A stretch of DNA of 15,915 nt from Candidatus Zixiibacteriota bacterium (GTDB lineage Bacteria; Zixibacteria; MSB-5A5; GN15; JAAZOE01). Both the position numbers and the translations under genes were made by a program. How positions within the stretch are numbered: position 1 is the stretch's first letter; each line of letters begins with the position of its first letter. The notes under the pieces were generated by a model. It saw only the letters and a program-made list of their open reading frames with translations, did no database searches and was not told the DNA's origin. The DNA lies in the NCBI GenBank assembly GCA_030588275.1, contig JAUUYJ010000022.1, positions 1 to 15,915 of the forward strand, written 5' to 3'. Positions 1 to 5,971 of the stretch are shown piece after piece.

Positions 1-74
1 AAGTTGAGGGCTTAATATAACGGTAGTGTCGTAAATTGGCATTGACATTTCCCTTCGGGCATTAAAAGTTGACC

Positions 75-93
75 CTGGAAATTAATTTTCCAG
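75..93 (-). other. hairpin enclosing the pth stop codon
   Basis: A perfect 7-bp inverted repeat (CTGGAAA / TTTCCAG) has a 5-base loop that contains the pth stop codon (82-84). Only a short CTTTT follows on the minus strand, so it is at best a weak terminator. It could also be a 3'-end stability element or a translational-coupling structure toward a gene beyond the left edge. Confidence 0.4.
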
Positions 94-726
94 AGTAGGG
101 TTATTGTTGTTGTAACTGCTTATCGCCACATCCAGCCCTTCCTTTACCGTCTTGGTAATTGCCTGGCCAGCCAGCGAAATTATTTTTGAGACAATTCCTT
201 TTTCATCCGGCCTAAAATGGCCCAAGACAAACTCTGTAACCTGATCTTTGCGTTTTTCCTGCTCTTCAGAAAATTCGGAACCTAACGGGGCCGGCAGATC
301 TGCCGAACCGGTCGGTATGGGACCAATCCCCAGTCGTAAACGGGGAAAACTATCCCGCCCGATGGTTTCGATTATCGACTCTAATCCTCGATGACCGCCG
401 GATGATCCTTTTTTTCTGATCCGCAATTGACCAAATTCAAGGTTAAAATCATCAACTATGACAAAGAACCGTTCAATCGGTAAATCAAATTTTTCCATCG
501 CCGCCGCAACCGCCAACCCGGACCGATTCATAAAGGTTGTTGGTTTCATCAGCCAGACCACCTCCCCACCCAGCGACAGATGAAGAAACTCAAACAGAGG
601 ATGAGATTCAAATTCATCCATCCGCTTGGAGCCGGCCAGCCGGTCGATAACCTCGTATCCGAGATTGTGCCGAGCATGACGATAGCGCAGTCCGGGATTT
701 CCAAGACCACAGACGACCTTAATCAT
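82..726 (-). CDS. pth: peptidyl-tRNA hydrolase (Pth)
   Basis: This cytosolic enzyme hydrolyses the ester bond of peptidyl-tRNA that drops off ribosomes and so recycles tRNA. The 214-residue protein has the bacterial Pth fold markers in order: GLGNPG at 7-12 with N10, the catalytic H20 in RHARHNLG, KPTTFMNRSG at 61-70 with N67, VDDFNLEFG with D92/D93, and GGHRGLESI at 110-118. The family usually has Asn where R113 stands here (GGHNGL); the other key residues are intact. The length is slightly above the usual 185-200 because of an insert around 140-160 and a polar tail. The ATG start is supported by GAGAGG seven bases upstream and a promoter at 764-791. The gene reads away from the Rrf2 regulator; its downstream neighbour is outside the window. 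Confidence 0.97.
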   Translation of the reverse strand: MIKVVCGLGNPGLRYRHARHNLGYEVIDRLAGSKRMDEFESHPLFEFLHLSLGGEVVWLMKPTTFMNRSGLAVAAAMEKFDLPIERFFVIVDDFNLEFGQLRIRKKGSSGGHRGLESIIETIGRDSFPRLRLGIGPIPTGSADLPAPLGSEFSEEQEKRKDQVTEFVLGHFRPDEKGIVSKIISLAGQAITKTVKEGLDVAISSYNNNNPTLEN

Positions 727-763
727 TTTCAGACCTCTCGTTCATACCACTCGGCGGAGAATC

Positions 764-791
764 AATTTATCCAAAATAAACTATTTGTCAA
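764..791 (-). promoter_or_regulatory. candidate sigma70 promoter of pth
   Basis: On the minus strand a perfect TTGACA (786-791) stands 16 bases from TAAATT (764-769, 4/6 match). It lies about 38 bases upstream of the pth start. The same -35/-10 pair and spacing recur at 10011-10038. Confidence 0.55.
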
Positions 792-1160
792 GCCGATATT
801 ACCGAGAGTAAGTCACTTTCGCCCATATAATAAGAGAAGTATGGAGTAATTCGGGAATATATGGACAGATGGGGTTGATTTTAAACCGTTTATTCGCTGT
901 CCAGCGTTGAGTCTCTTTATCGGCCCAACTGGGGGGGCTGACAATTGCCAGAGAATTGATGACCTTTAAAGGAAAATAAGAAAATTTATCTTTACAAATT
1001 CTACCTTTTGTGATATTTTGCTGGCCAATGATTACTGCTATTAGCACATATATGATATTAGCCACTGGTCCCACTCTGATTAAGTACGACATCGGGCTAT
1101 ATATCGGGGACAATCATTCTGGATCAACAAAAGGGGCCAGTCGCATCTAAATATATTATC
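792..1160. other. intergenic spacer, no gene supported
   Basis: This AT-rich divergent spacer lies between pth and the Rrf2 regulator. Open frames of up to about 104 codons cross it, but they lack a ribosome site, show no recognisable domain and have non-coding composition. A run of seven G lies near 931-937. I see no RNA gene and no convincing operator, although autoregulation of the Rrf2 gene from this spacer would be typical of the family. Confidence 0.5.
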
Positions 1161-1172
1161 GGAGGTATCACC

Positions 1173-1619
1173 GTGATTAACAACCGTACCGAATATGCCA
1201 TTCGCGCCCTTTGGCAATTGGCCCAAACCGAAAATCATTTTTCTACATCGGAAGCTATCGCGCAAGCCCAGGAGATTCCGGGAAAATTTCTGCCCCAGAT
1301 TTTATCCGATCTTTCCCGGGCCGGGCTGGTTCGTTCGGTGCGTGGTTTTGGAGGAGGCGTTCGTCTCTCCCGCCCCCCTGAAAAAATAAAACTGCTGGAA
1401 ATTTTGGAAGCGGTTCAAGGTAATATATTTTTGTACGACTGTCTCAAAGGTCCGATTGATTGTCAATATGAACCGGATTGTACTTTGAAAAATGTCTATG
1501 CTAAAGTCCAAAAGGTAATGAAAGCTGAGTTTGCCCGAGTTTCCCTGAAAGATCTAAAATCAAAAAAGGGGAACAAGAAAAGCAAAATTGTCAAAATAAA
1601 GCATCGGGCCAAAAAATAA
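1173..1619 (+). CDS. Rrf2-family [Fe-S] transcriptional regulator
   Basis: This DNA-binding regulator belongs to the IscR/NsrR/RsrR family, whose members sense iron-sulfur status, nitric oxide or redox state. The N-terminal winged helix is recognisable: NRTEYAIRALWQLA at 4-17, PGKFLPQILSDLSRAGLVRSVRG at 36-58, and the glycine-rich wing GFGGGVRLSRPP at 58-69. Three cysteines, C90, C97 and C103, are spaced much like the [2Fe-2S] ligands of IscR, so a cluster is likely. The last 20 residues are a lysine-rich tail not typical of IscR. The GTG start is preceded by GGAGGT with a 6-base gap. The gene stands alone, without isc/suf genes in view, so its regulon cannot be named. IscR-like or NsrR-like identity is not decided by sequence. 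Confidence 0.93.
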   Translation: MINNRTEYAIRALWQLAQTENHFSTSEAIAQAQEIPGKFLPQILSDLSRAGLVRSVRGFGGGVRLSRPPEKIKLLEILEAVQGNIFLYDCLKGPIDCQYEPDCTLKNVYAKVQKVMKAEFARVSLKDLKSKKGNKKSKIVKIKHRAKK

Positions 1620-1783
1620 ACAGATATGACAGCCTGTGCGAGCAGAAAAGATATTTGGGAAACGTAAACATGTCGATCCGAAACAGATTCTATTCGGTCT
1701 GAATAGGTTTGGTTATGGCTGTGAAAAATGGAAAAACATAACAGATTATTCTACACAACTGTTTTCCCCAACCAACCTGGTGT

Positions 1784-1799
1784 AATCAGGCTCCTGATT
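1784..1799. repeat. 16-base palindrome in the Rrf2-dnaA spacer
   Basis: AATCAGG and CCTGATT form a perfect 7-bp inverted repeat around a 2-base centre. There is no T-run after it. The short centre favours a protein-binding operator over an RNA hairpin, but no binder can be named. Confidence 0.4.
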
Positions 1800-1835
1800 G
1801 CTCATCCGATCCCGATTACGAACCAATTATCTCCT

Positions 1836-1860
1836 CTACCCAATTTATATTGGTAGTTTT
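1836..1860 (+). terminator. candidate terminator of the Rrf2 gene
   Basis: CTACC-(C)-AAT pairs with ATTGGTAG (8 bp with one bulged C, 4-base loop), followed directly by TTTT and an AT-rich stretch. It lies 216 bases after the Rrf2 stop and before the dnaA promoter, where it would insulate dnaA. Confidence 0.45.
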
Positions 1861-1926
1861 AATTTAAATCGTCGGAGGGTGCGGCCCAACAAGGTACAGA
1901 CTGTTGCACAATTTGCCCATAATCGA

Positions 1927-1935
1927 TGTGGAAAA
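1927..1935 (+). other. DnaA box TGTGGAAAA (distal upstream copy)
   Basis: This nonamer is identical to four other copies around dnaA (2232, 2307, 2394, 3891) and one base off the E. coli consensus TGTGGATAA. It lies about 230 bases upstream of the dnaA promoter. Confidence 0.55.
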
Positions 1936-2163
1936 CGGATATATCATCTCTTTTGTCGCATGCGATCGCACTAATGTATGATCCGACCGAATGATTCTGA
2001 AATCACAACCCCTATCGGTTGGAAATAAATCAGTTATGCGATGTGACAATTTATTGAGCGAGTCTCAAATCAGTATCAATTATTTTTTGGGGAAAAATTG
2101 CATACGCAACCGACAGAGAATAAGCCGATTACAAAATATTGGAAATAATTTTCAATCACCCTC

Positions 2164-2192
2164 TTGACACCGATTCCGACTCTCACTATAAT
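2164..2192 (+). promoter_or_regulatory. consensus sigma70 promoter of dnaA
   Basis: A perfect TTGACA (2164-2169) and a perfect TATAAT (2187-2192) are separated by the optimal 17 bases. Transcription should begin near 2199, giving a leader of about 218 bases that contains most of the upstream DnaA boxes. That arrangement suits autorepression by DnaA. Confidence 0.85.
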
Positions 2193-2231
2193 TACTACCG
2201 GAAGTCAAAGAGTCGTAATATGTTAACAAGT

Positions 2232-2402
2232 TGTGGAAAACCGTGTTGATAACTGTTGGGGGTTGTTTGGATTTGCTGGCTAAGGGTGAGTTAAGGTACT
2301 TCTCATTGTGGAAAACTCGTCTCAAGTTACTCTTTTAATATCGCAAACGACTACCGTACAATAGTTAACAACTCGGGGTTTATCAACAGATATTGTGGAA
2401 AA
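2232..2402 (+). other. upstream DnaA-box cluster in the dnaA leader
   Basis: Five boxes are visible: TGTGGAAAA at 2232-2240, 2307-2315 and 2394-2402 (plus), TGTTGATAA at 2244-2252 (plus), and its reverse complement TTATCAACA at 2380-2388. All lie between the dnaA promoter and start codon. DnaA bound here could repress its own transcription and form the 5' half of a bipartite origin, as in Bacillus-type origins. The last box runs through an alternative TTG/ATG start, which argues that this part is not coding. Confidence 0.75.
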
Positions 2403-2416
2403 TGTTGAGGGGTGGT

Positions 2417-3829
2417 ATGACAACAACAATTAATCATGGGGCATTGTGGCAAGATTGCCTCAGTTATATCTCGCATCGACTCAAAAAGCAGTCGTTTGCG
2501 ACCTGGCTTAAGCATACCAACGGGATTTCTGATGGGAATGGAGGGATATCGATCGTCGTTCCCAACCAATTTGTTGCCGAATGGATCGATGAACATTACT
2601 CCGAGCTAATCGAAGAAGCTCTGGCTCAATCGGCTGGGGAAAAAGTTACCTTTGATTTTAAGGTTAGCCAAACAGCCATCGACCAAACCGAAATCAATTT
2701 TCATTCGGGACATGATTCTCTCGAACCGTCGGCACAACAAAGTCAAACAAACCAGTTCGCCGCTACCGGTCCGATAGCCCGAACCGCGACACCCGTTTCG
2801 GTTCAACCGGGGATGCTCAACGGGCGTTATACTTATGATAATTTGGTCGTTGGAAATTTCAACCAGTTCAGTTTTGCCGCCTCCAAAGCGGTGGCCGAGG
2901 CACCCGGTCAGACCAAATACAACCCGCTATATATTTATGGCGGGGTTGGGTTGGGCAAAACTCACATTCTTCAGGCGATTGGCCATTATATCATCAAGGC
3001 TGATCCTCGCAAAAAGGTGATCTATGCCACCTCGGAAAAATTCACTTCAGATTTCATCAATTCGATTTCGAGCAACAAAACTTCCGATTTTACTAACATG
3101 TATCGATCGGTTGATGCTCTATTGATTGATGACGCTCAGTTTTTTGCCGGTAAAGAATCGACTCAGGAACAGTTCTTTCACACTTTTAATGTGCTTTATA
3201 ACGCCGGCAAACAAATCGTCTTGTCTTCTGATCGCGCGCCACGCGATATTAAGGGGATGGAAGAAAGGCTCCTCTCCCGCTTTTCCTGGGGTTTGGTAAC
3301 CGACATCCAGGCCCCCGACATGGAAACCAGAATGGCGATTCTACAGCGCAAGGTGGAAGCGGATAATATTTCAATCTCGGATGAAGTAATCGACTATATT
3401 GCCAATGCCGTGACCAGCAATATTCGCGAACTGGAAGGATCTTTGATTCGCCTTCTCGCTTTCAGCTCCCTCCAGGGGGTCGAATTAACCCTTAATGTGG
3501 CTCAATCGGTTCTATCTGATACACTTAGGGTTTCACGAAAAACGGTCTCAATCGACCTCATTAAGCGTAAAGTTTCTGACAATTTTGGGGTTGATCTACC
3601 GCTTTTATCAGCCAAGAAAAAGACTCAAAACATCGTCCAGGCCCGTCAAGTTGCCATGTATTTGGCTCGCTCCCTGACGACGATGTCACTAAAAGCGATT
3701 GGGGATTCATTTGGTGGGCGGGATCATTCGACCGTTATTCATGCTTGCAATCTGATCGAGAGACAGATAACCAGTAATATTACCTTGCGCGCCGAGGTCG
3801 AAAAACTGTCACGGAACCTGGTCGGATGA
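2417..3829 (+). CDS. dnaA: chromosomal replication initiator DnaA
   Basis: DnaA binds origin boxes, oligomerises with ATP and melts the origin. The 470-residue protein shows domain I (about 1-80, WQDCLSYISHRL...FATWLK), a Q/S/T-rich domain II linker (about 90-130), and AAA+ domain III with Walker A GGVGLGKT at 175-182 and Walker B LLIDDAQF at 235-242. An Arg-finger region LLSRFSWG lies near 285-292. Domain IV carries the DnaA signature GGRDHSTVIHAC at 433-444. I chose the ATG at 2417 because GAGGGG lies just upstream and domain I begins right after it. Upstream in-frame starts at 2393 (TTG) and 2402 (ATG) fall in or beside a DnaA box. Transcription is from the 2164-2192 promoter, probably autoregulated. 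dnaN follows after a 343-base origin spacer. Confidence 0.98.
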   Translation: MTTTINHGALWQDCLSYISHRLKKQSFATWLKHTNGISDGNGGISIVVPNQFVAEWIDEHYSELIEEALAQSAGEKVTFDFKVSQTAIDQTEINFHSGHDSLEPSAQQSQTNQFAATGPIARTATPVSVQPGMLNGRYTYDNLVVGNFNQFSFAASKAVAEAPGQTKYNPLYIYGGVGLGKTHILQAIGHYIIKADPRKKVIYATSEKFTSDFINSISSNKTSDFTNMYRSVDALLIDDAQFFAGKESTQEQFFHTFNVLYNAGKQIVLSSDRAPRDIKGMEERLLSRFSWGLVTDIQAPDMETRMAILQRKVEADNISISDEVIDYIANAVTSNIRELEGSLIRLLAFSSLQGVELTLNVAQSVLSDTLRVSRKTVSIDLIKRKVSDNFGVDLPLLSAKKKTQNIVQARQVAMYLARSLTTMSLKAIGDSFGGRDHSTVIHACNLIERQITSNITLRAEVEKLSRNLVG

Positions 3830-3921
3830 GGTTGATTAGTTGTGGATTAAACTGTGGATCGCTGTTAGCTTTCCAATCTGGAAAATATAATGTGGAAAAA
3901 ATGGCTGAAATAAAACATTTG

Positions 3922-3951
3922 TTGACATTCTTTTCACCAGCTGATTATGTT
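3922..3951 (+). promoter_or_regulatory. candidate dnaN promoter
   Basis: TTGACA (3922-3927) stands 18 bases from TATGTT (3946-3951, 4/6 match). It would give a long dnaN leader that passes through the AT-rich origin segment. The weak -10 keeps confidence low. Confidence 0.35.
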
Positions 3952-4019
3952 TCTTTACTAAGGCAAAAGCATACGGGACAAGCGATGCGATGATAAAAAA
4001 ATGTATCTGTTAACATTTC

Positions 4020-4080
4020 CACACCCCTTATTGTTATTACTCTTTTTAAATAAAGAGAAGGAAAAATAAAGAAGGGTGTG
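4020..4080. repeat. 61-base interrupted inverted repeat in oriC spacer
   Basis: CACACCC (4020-4026) and GGGTGTG (4074-4080) are inverted, and inside them CTCTTT (4041-4046) and AAAGAG (4053-4058) form a nested repeat. The outer arms overlap the two outward-facing DnaA-box-like sequences, so part of the symmetry may simply reflect paired boxes. Confidence 0.5.
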
Positions 4081-4172
4081 TAAAAAATGGAAACTGTTCG
4101 AAAAAAACATTTAAGCGATTAAATTAGACATACAAAAATAAGTGTCACTAAAAAGCAACTAAGGAGCAACCG

Positions 4173-5285
4173 ATGAAGTTTTCATTACCAAAATCACGCC
4201 TGACCAGTTACCTCCAGCATGTCCTCGCCGTTGTCCCTTCCAAATCTACCCTTCCGATATTGTCTAATATTTTAATTGAATGCTTTGATAATAATCTAAA
4301 AATATCGGCAACTGATCTGGACATAACGATTACCGTCACCTGTGAAGCAAACATCAGCAAGAAAGGTTCGGTAGTTATACCAGGAAAGATGCTCTTTGAT
4401 ATAATTAAAGAACTTCCCGAATCAGAAGTCAGCTTTGAAGGAAGTTCAAATCGGGTTGAGATAAAAGTTCCCAACGGCAGTTATAAAATAGGTTCTGTTG
4501 CAGCGGATGAATATCCTGAGTTACCTCCGATAAACACCAAAAAGCAGATTGAGATCGACTCGAAAACTTTTGTTACCATGATTCGCCGCACCACCTTTGC
4601 CTGTTCTCATGACGAAACAAGACCAGCTTTAAATGGCGTTCTGTGGCAAACCAATGGGGAGTTGATGACGATGGTTGCAACCGATGGGCATCGGTTGGCA
4701 CGGGTTCGTTCGGAGAATAAAAAACTTAAAGGGTTGAATGACGACGTTATTATTCCTCCTAAAGTTCTTGATTTGATTGCCAAACTGGCTGAAGGGGATC
4801 GGGAAAAGATTGGGCTGATTTTTGAAGAGAGTCGGATGATTTTTAACCTGGATGATATTGTAATAACTTCCCGATTAATCGAAGGTCCCTATCCCAGCTA
4901 TGAAGCGGTCATACCGGAGTCGTCTGATAAAAAGATGACGATTGCTCGTTCCGACCTTTTTTCATCGGTCCGACGCGTTTCGATTTTATCAAACTCCCTT
5001 ACCCATCAGGTCAAGTTTGCGGTGAAGAATAACAACCTATTGCTTTCCACCACCAACACCGATGTCGGGGGAGAAGCGAAAGAAAACCTACCTTGTGAGT
5101 ACGAAGGTGATGCGGTTGAGATCGGGTACAACGCTGGGTACGTCAACGATATTTTAAACAGAATTGAGTCGGATGAAGTGGTTTTTGAGCTTTCCAGCCC
5201 GGTTTCTGCTGGCGTCATTTATGAAGCAAACACCAACAAGGAAGATTACCTGTGCTTGTTGATGCCCTTGCGCTTAACGGAGTAG
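4173..5285 (+). CDS. dnaN: DNA polymerase III beta sliding clamp
   Basis: The beta clamp is a dimeric ring that tethers DNA polymerase III, MutS, ligase and other partners to DNA. The 370-residue length is standard. Three tandem clamp domains are visible: MKFSLPKSRLTSYLQHVLAVVPSKSTLPILSNILIE-like start in domain 1 (1-120), FACSHDETRPALNGV and ATDGHRLARV in domain 2 (about 140-178), and the C-terminal YLCLLMPLRL hydrophobic-pocket end of domain 3. AAGGAG lies six bases before the ATG. It follows dnaA across the origin spacer and ends at a strong terminator 48 bases after the stop. The usual next genes recF and gyrB are not here. Confidence 0.98.
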   Translation: MKFSLPKSRLTSYLQHVLAVVPSKSTLPILSNILIECFDNNLKISATDLDITITVTCEANISKKGSVVIPGKMLFDIIKELPESEVSFEGSSNRVEIKVPNGSYKIGSVAADEYPELPPINTKKQIEIDSKTFVTMIRRTTFACSHDETRPALNGVLWQTNGELMTMVATDGHRLARVRSENKKLKGLNDDVIIPPKVLDLIAKLAEGDREKIGLIFEESRMIFNLDDIVITSRLIEGPYPSYEAVIPESSDKKMTIARSDLFSSVRRVSILSNSLTHQVKFAVKNNNLLLSTTNTDVGGEAKENLPCEYEGDAVEIGYNAGYVNDILNRIESDEVVFELSSPVSAGVIYEANTNKEDYLCLLMPLRLTE

Positions 5286-5332
5286 ATGCTTGGTAAAGCT
5301 GAGTAAATGCTTGATTGAAAAAGATAAATAGT

Positions 5333-5370
5333 AAAACCCCGGTTGTTGAACATGGCCGGGGTTTTATTGT
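5333..5370 (+). terminator. rho-independent terminator of dnaN
   Basis: A perfect 10-bp stem AAAACCCCGG / CCGGGGTTTT (5333-5342 and 5356-5365) has a 13-base loop and is followed by TTTTATTGT. It isolates dnaN from the cupin gene. Confidence 0.92.
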
Positions 5371-5441
5371 AAAAGGTAGGTCGGAGGGTTTTTAATTATT
5401 GCGACCAATTTTAGTATTGGAACCTTCAAGTGAAATTAGTT

Positions 5442-5469
5442 GTTTGAATTTCTAAAAGTTTTTTCAAAC
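5442..5469 (+). repeat. inverted repeat just upstream of the cupin ribosome site
   Basis: GTTTGAA (5442-5448) and TTCAAAC (5463-5469) pair perfectly with a 14-base loop and end three bases before AGGAG (5473-5477). It could be an operator or a leader hairpin that affects ribosome access; no ligand can be named. Confidence 0.35.
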
Positions 5470-5483
5470 TACAGGAGCCATAA

Positions 5484-5834
5484 ATGTTTGTTAAAAATAT
5501 TAAGCAGATAGCCAAGTGTGCTGTCTCCGGTGATGGTATCAAAGATGTCGATAAGCAGGTTCCGATCGGTTCACAGCAAGGCTGGAACAACACTCTCCGC
5601 GTCTTCAGCTTGAAACCGGGAGGACATACTCCTCAGCATAGTCATGACTGGGAGCATGTCAATTACGTTATTTCCGGTTCCGGGACACTTGAGATAGATG
5701 GTCAGAAAAATAGTATAAGTACAGGATCATTCGCTTTTGTACCGCCGAATGCAACGCATCAGTATTCAAATGATGCTAATGCAACCGAAGAGTTTGTTAT
5801 GATCTGCATCATCCCGGACAAAGCTACTTACTAA
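5484..5834 (+). CDS. small single-domain cupin protein
   Basis: This 116-residue single beta-barrel cupin belongs to a group of small stand-alone cupins common in anaerobic and environmental bacteria. Motif 1 is GGHTPQHSHDWEHVNYVISG (46-65), with H52, H54 and E57/H58 as probable metal ligands. Motif 2 is GSFAFVPPNATHQY (81-94) with H92. The metal site is therefore complete, but the substrate cannot be inferred; such proteins are usually annotated only as cupin-domain proteins. The ATG has AGGAG six bases upstream. It is transcribed alone, bounded by the dnaN terminator and a bidirectional terminator. There is no signal peptide, so it should be cytosolic. Confidence 0.9.
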   Translation: MFVKNIKQIAKCAVSGDGIKDVDKQVPIGSQQGWNNTLRVFSLKPGGHTPQHSHDWEHVNYVISGSGTLEIDGQKNSISTGSFAFVPPNATHQYSNDANATEEFVMICIIPDKATY

Positions 5835-5892
5835 ATCATAGCGGCAAACGATGCGTCTGATTTGTAATAGGTCAGGCAGGTTTAAAAAATAG

Positions 5893-5932
5893 AAGGAGGC
5901 ATTATTTATAAATAAATTATGCCTCCTTTTTT
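5893..5932. terminator. bidirectional terminator, cupin / ABC exporter operon
   Basis: AAGGAGGCAT (5893-5902) pairs perfectly with ATGCCTCCTT (5919-5928). The stem continues inward through AT pairs after one mismatch. T-runs follow on both strands (TTTTTT to 5932 on plus, TATTTTTTAAA on minus), so it ends both convergent units. Confidence 0.9.
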
Positions 5933-5971
5933 ATCATTACAGAGATCGACAATTATATTTAAATAAGAATC

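Larger units (their letters stand above)
3830..4172 (+). other. putative oriC core: dnaA-dnaN spacer
   Basis: Boxes and near-boxes on the plus strand are TGTGGATTA (3841-3849), TGTGGATCG (3853-3861), TGTGGAAAA (3891-3899) and TGTGTAAAA (4077-4085). TGTGGAAAT lies on the minus strand at 4015-4023. The last two face away from each other and flank a segment about four-fifths A+T (4028-4072); an equally AT-rich run continues to about 4160. This combination is what a DnaA assembly site next to a DNA unwinding element should look like. GC skew, which would decide the matter, cannot be computed here beyond the window. Confidence 0.65.

Noticed and set aside
799..1113. Minus-strand open frame of 104 codons between pth and the Rrf2 gene
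   Set aside because: No ribosome site, no recognisable domain, composition like spacer DNA, and it overlaps the region where divergent regulation is expected.
1081..1172. IscR-type operator upstream of the Rrf2 gene
   Set aside because: I could not align any stretch convincingly to a known IscR or NsrR half-site pattern.
1961..1970. TGCGATCGCA palindrome, resembling the cyanobacterial HIP1 element
   Set aside because: Single copy in the window and nothing else suggests a cyanobacterium.
2393..2416. Longer DnaA start (TTG at 2393 or ATG at 2402)
   Set aside because: These bases form a DnaA box and the ribosome site of the ATG at 2417; the added residues do not look like DnaA domain I.
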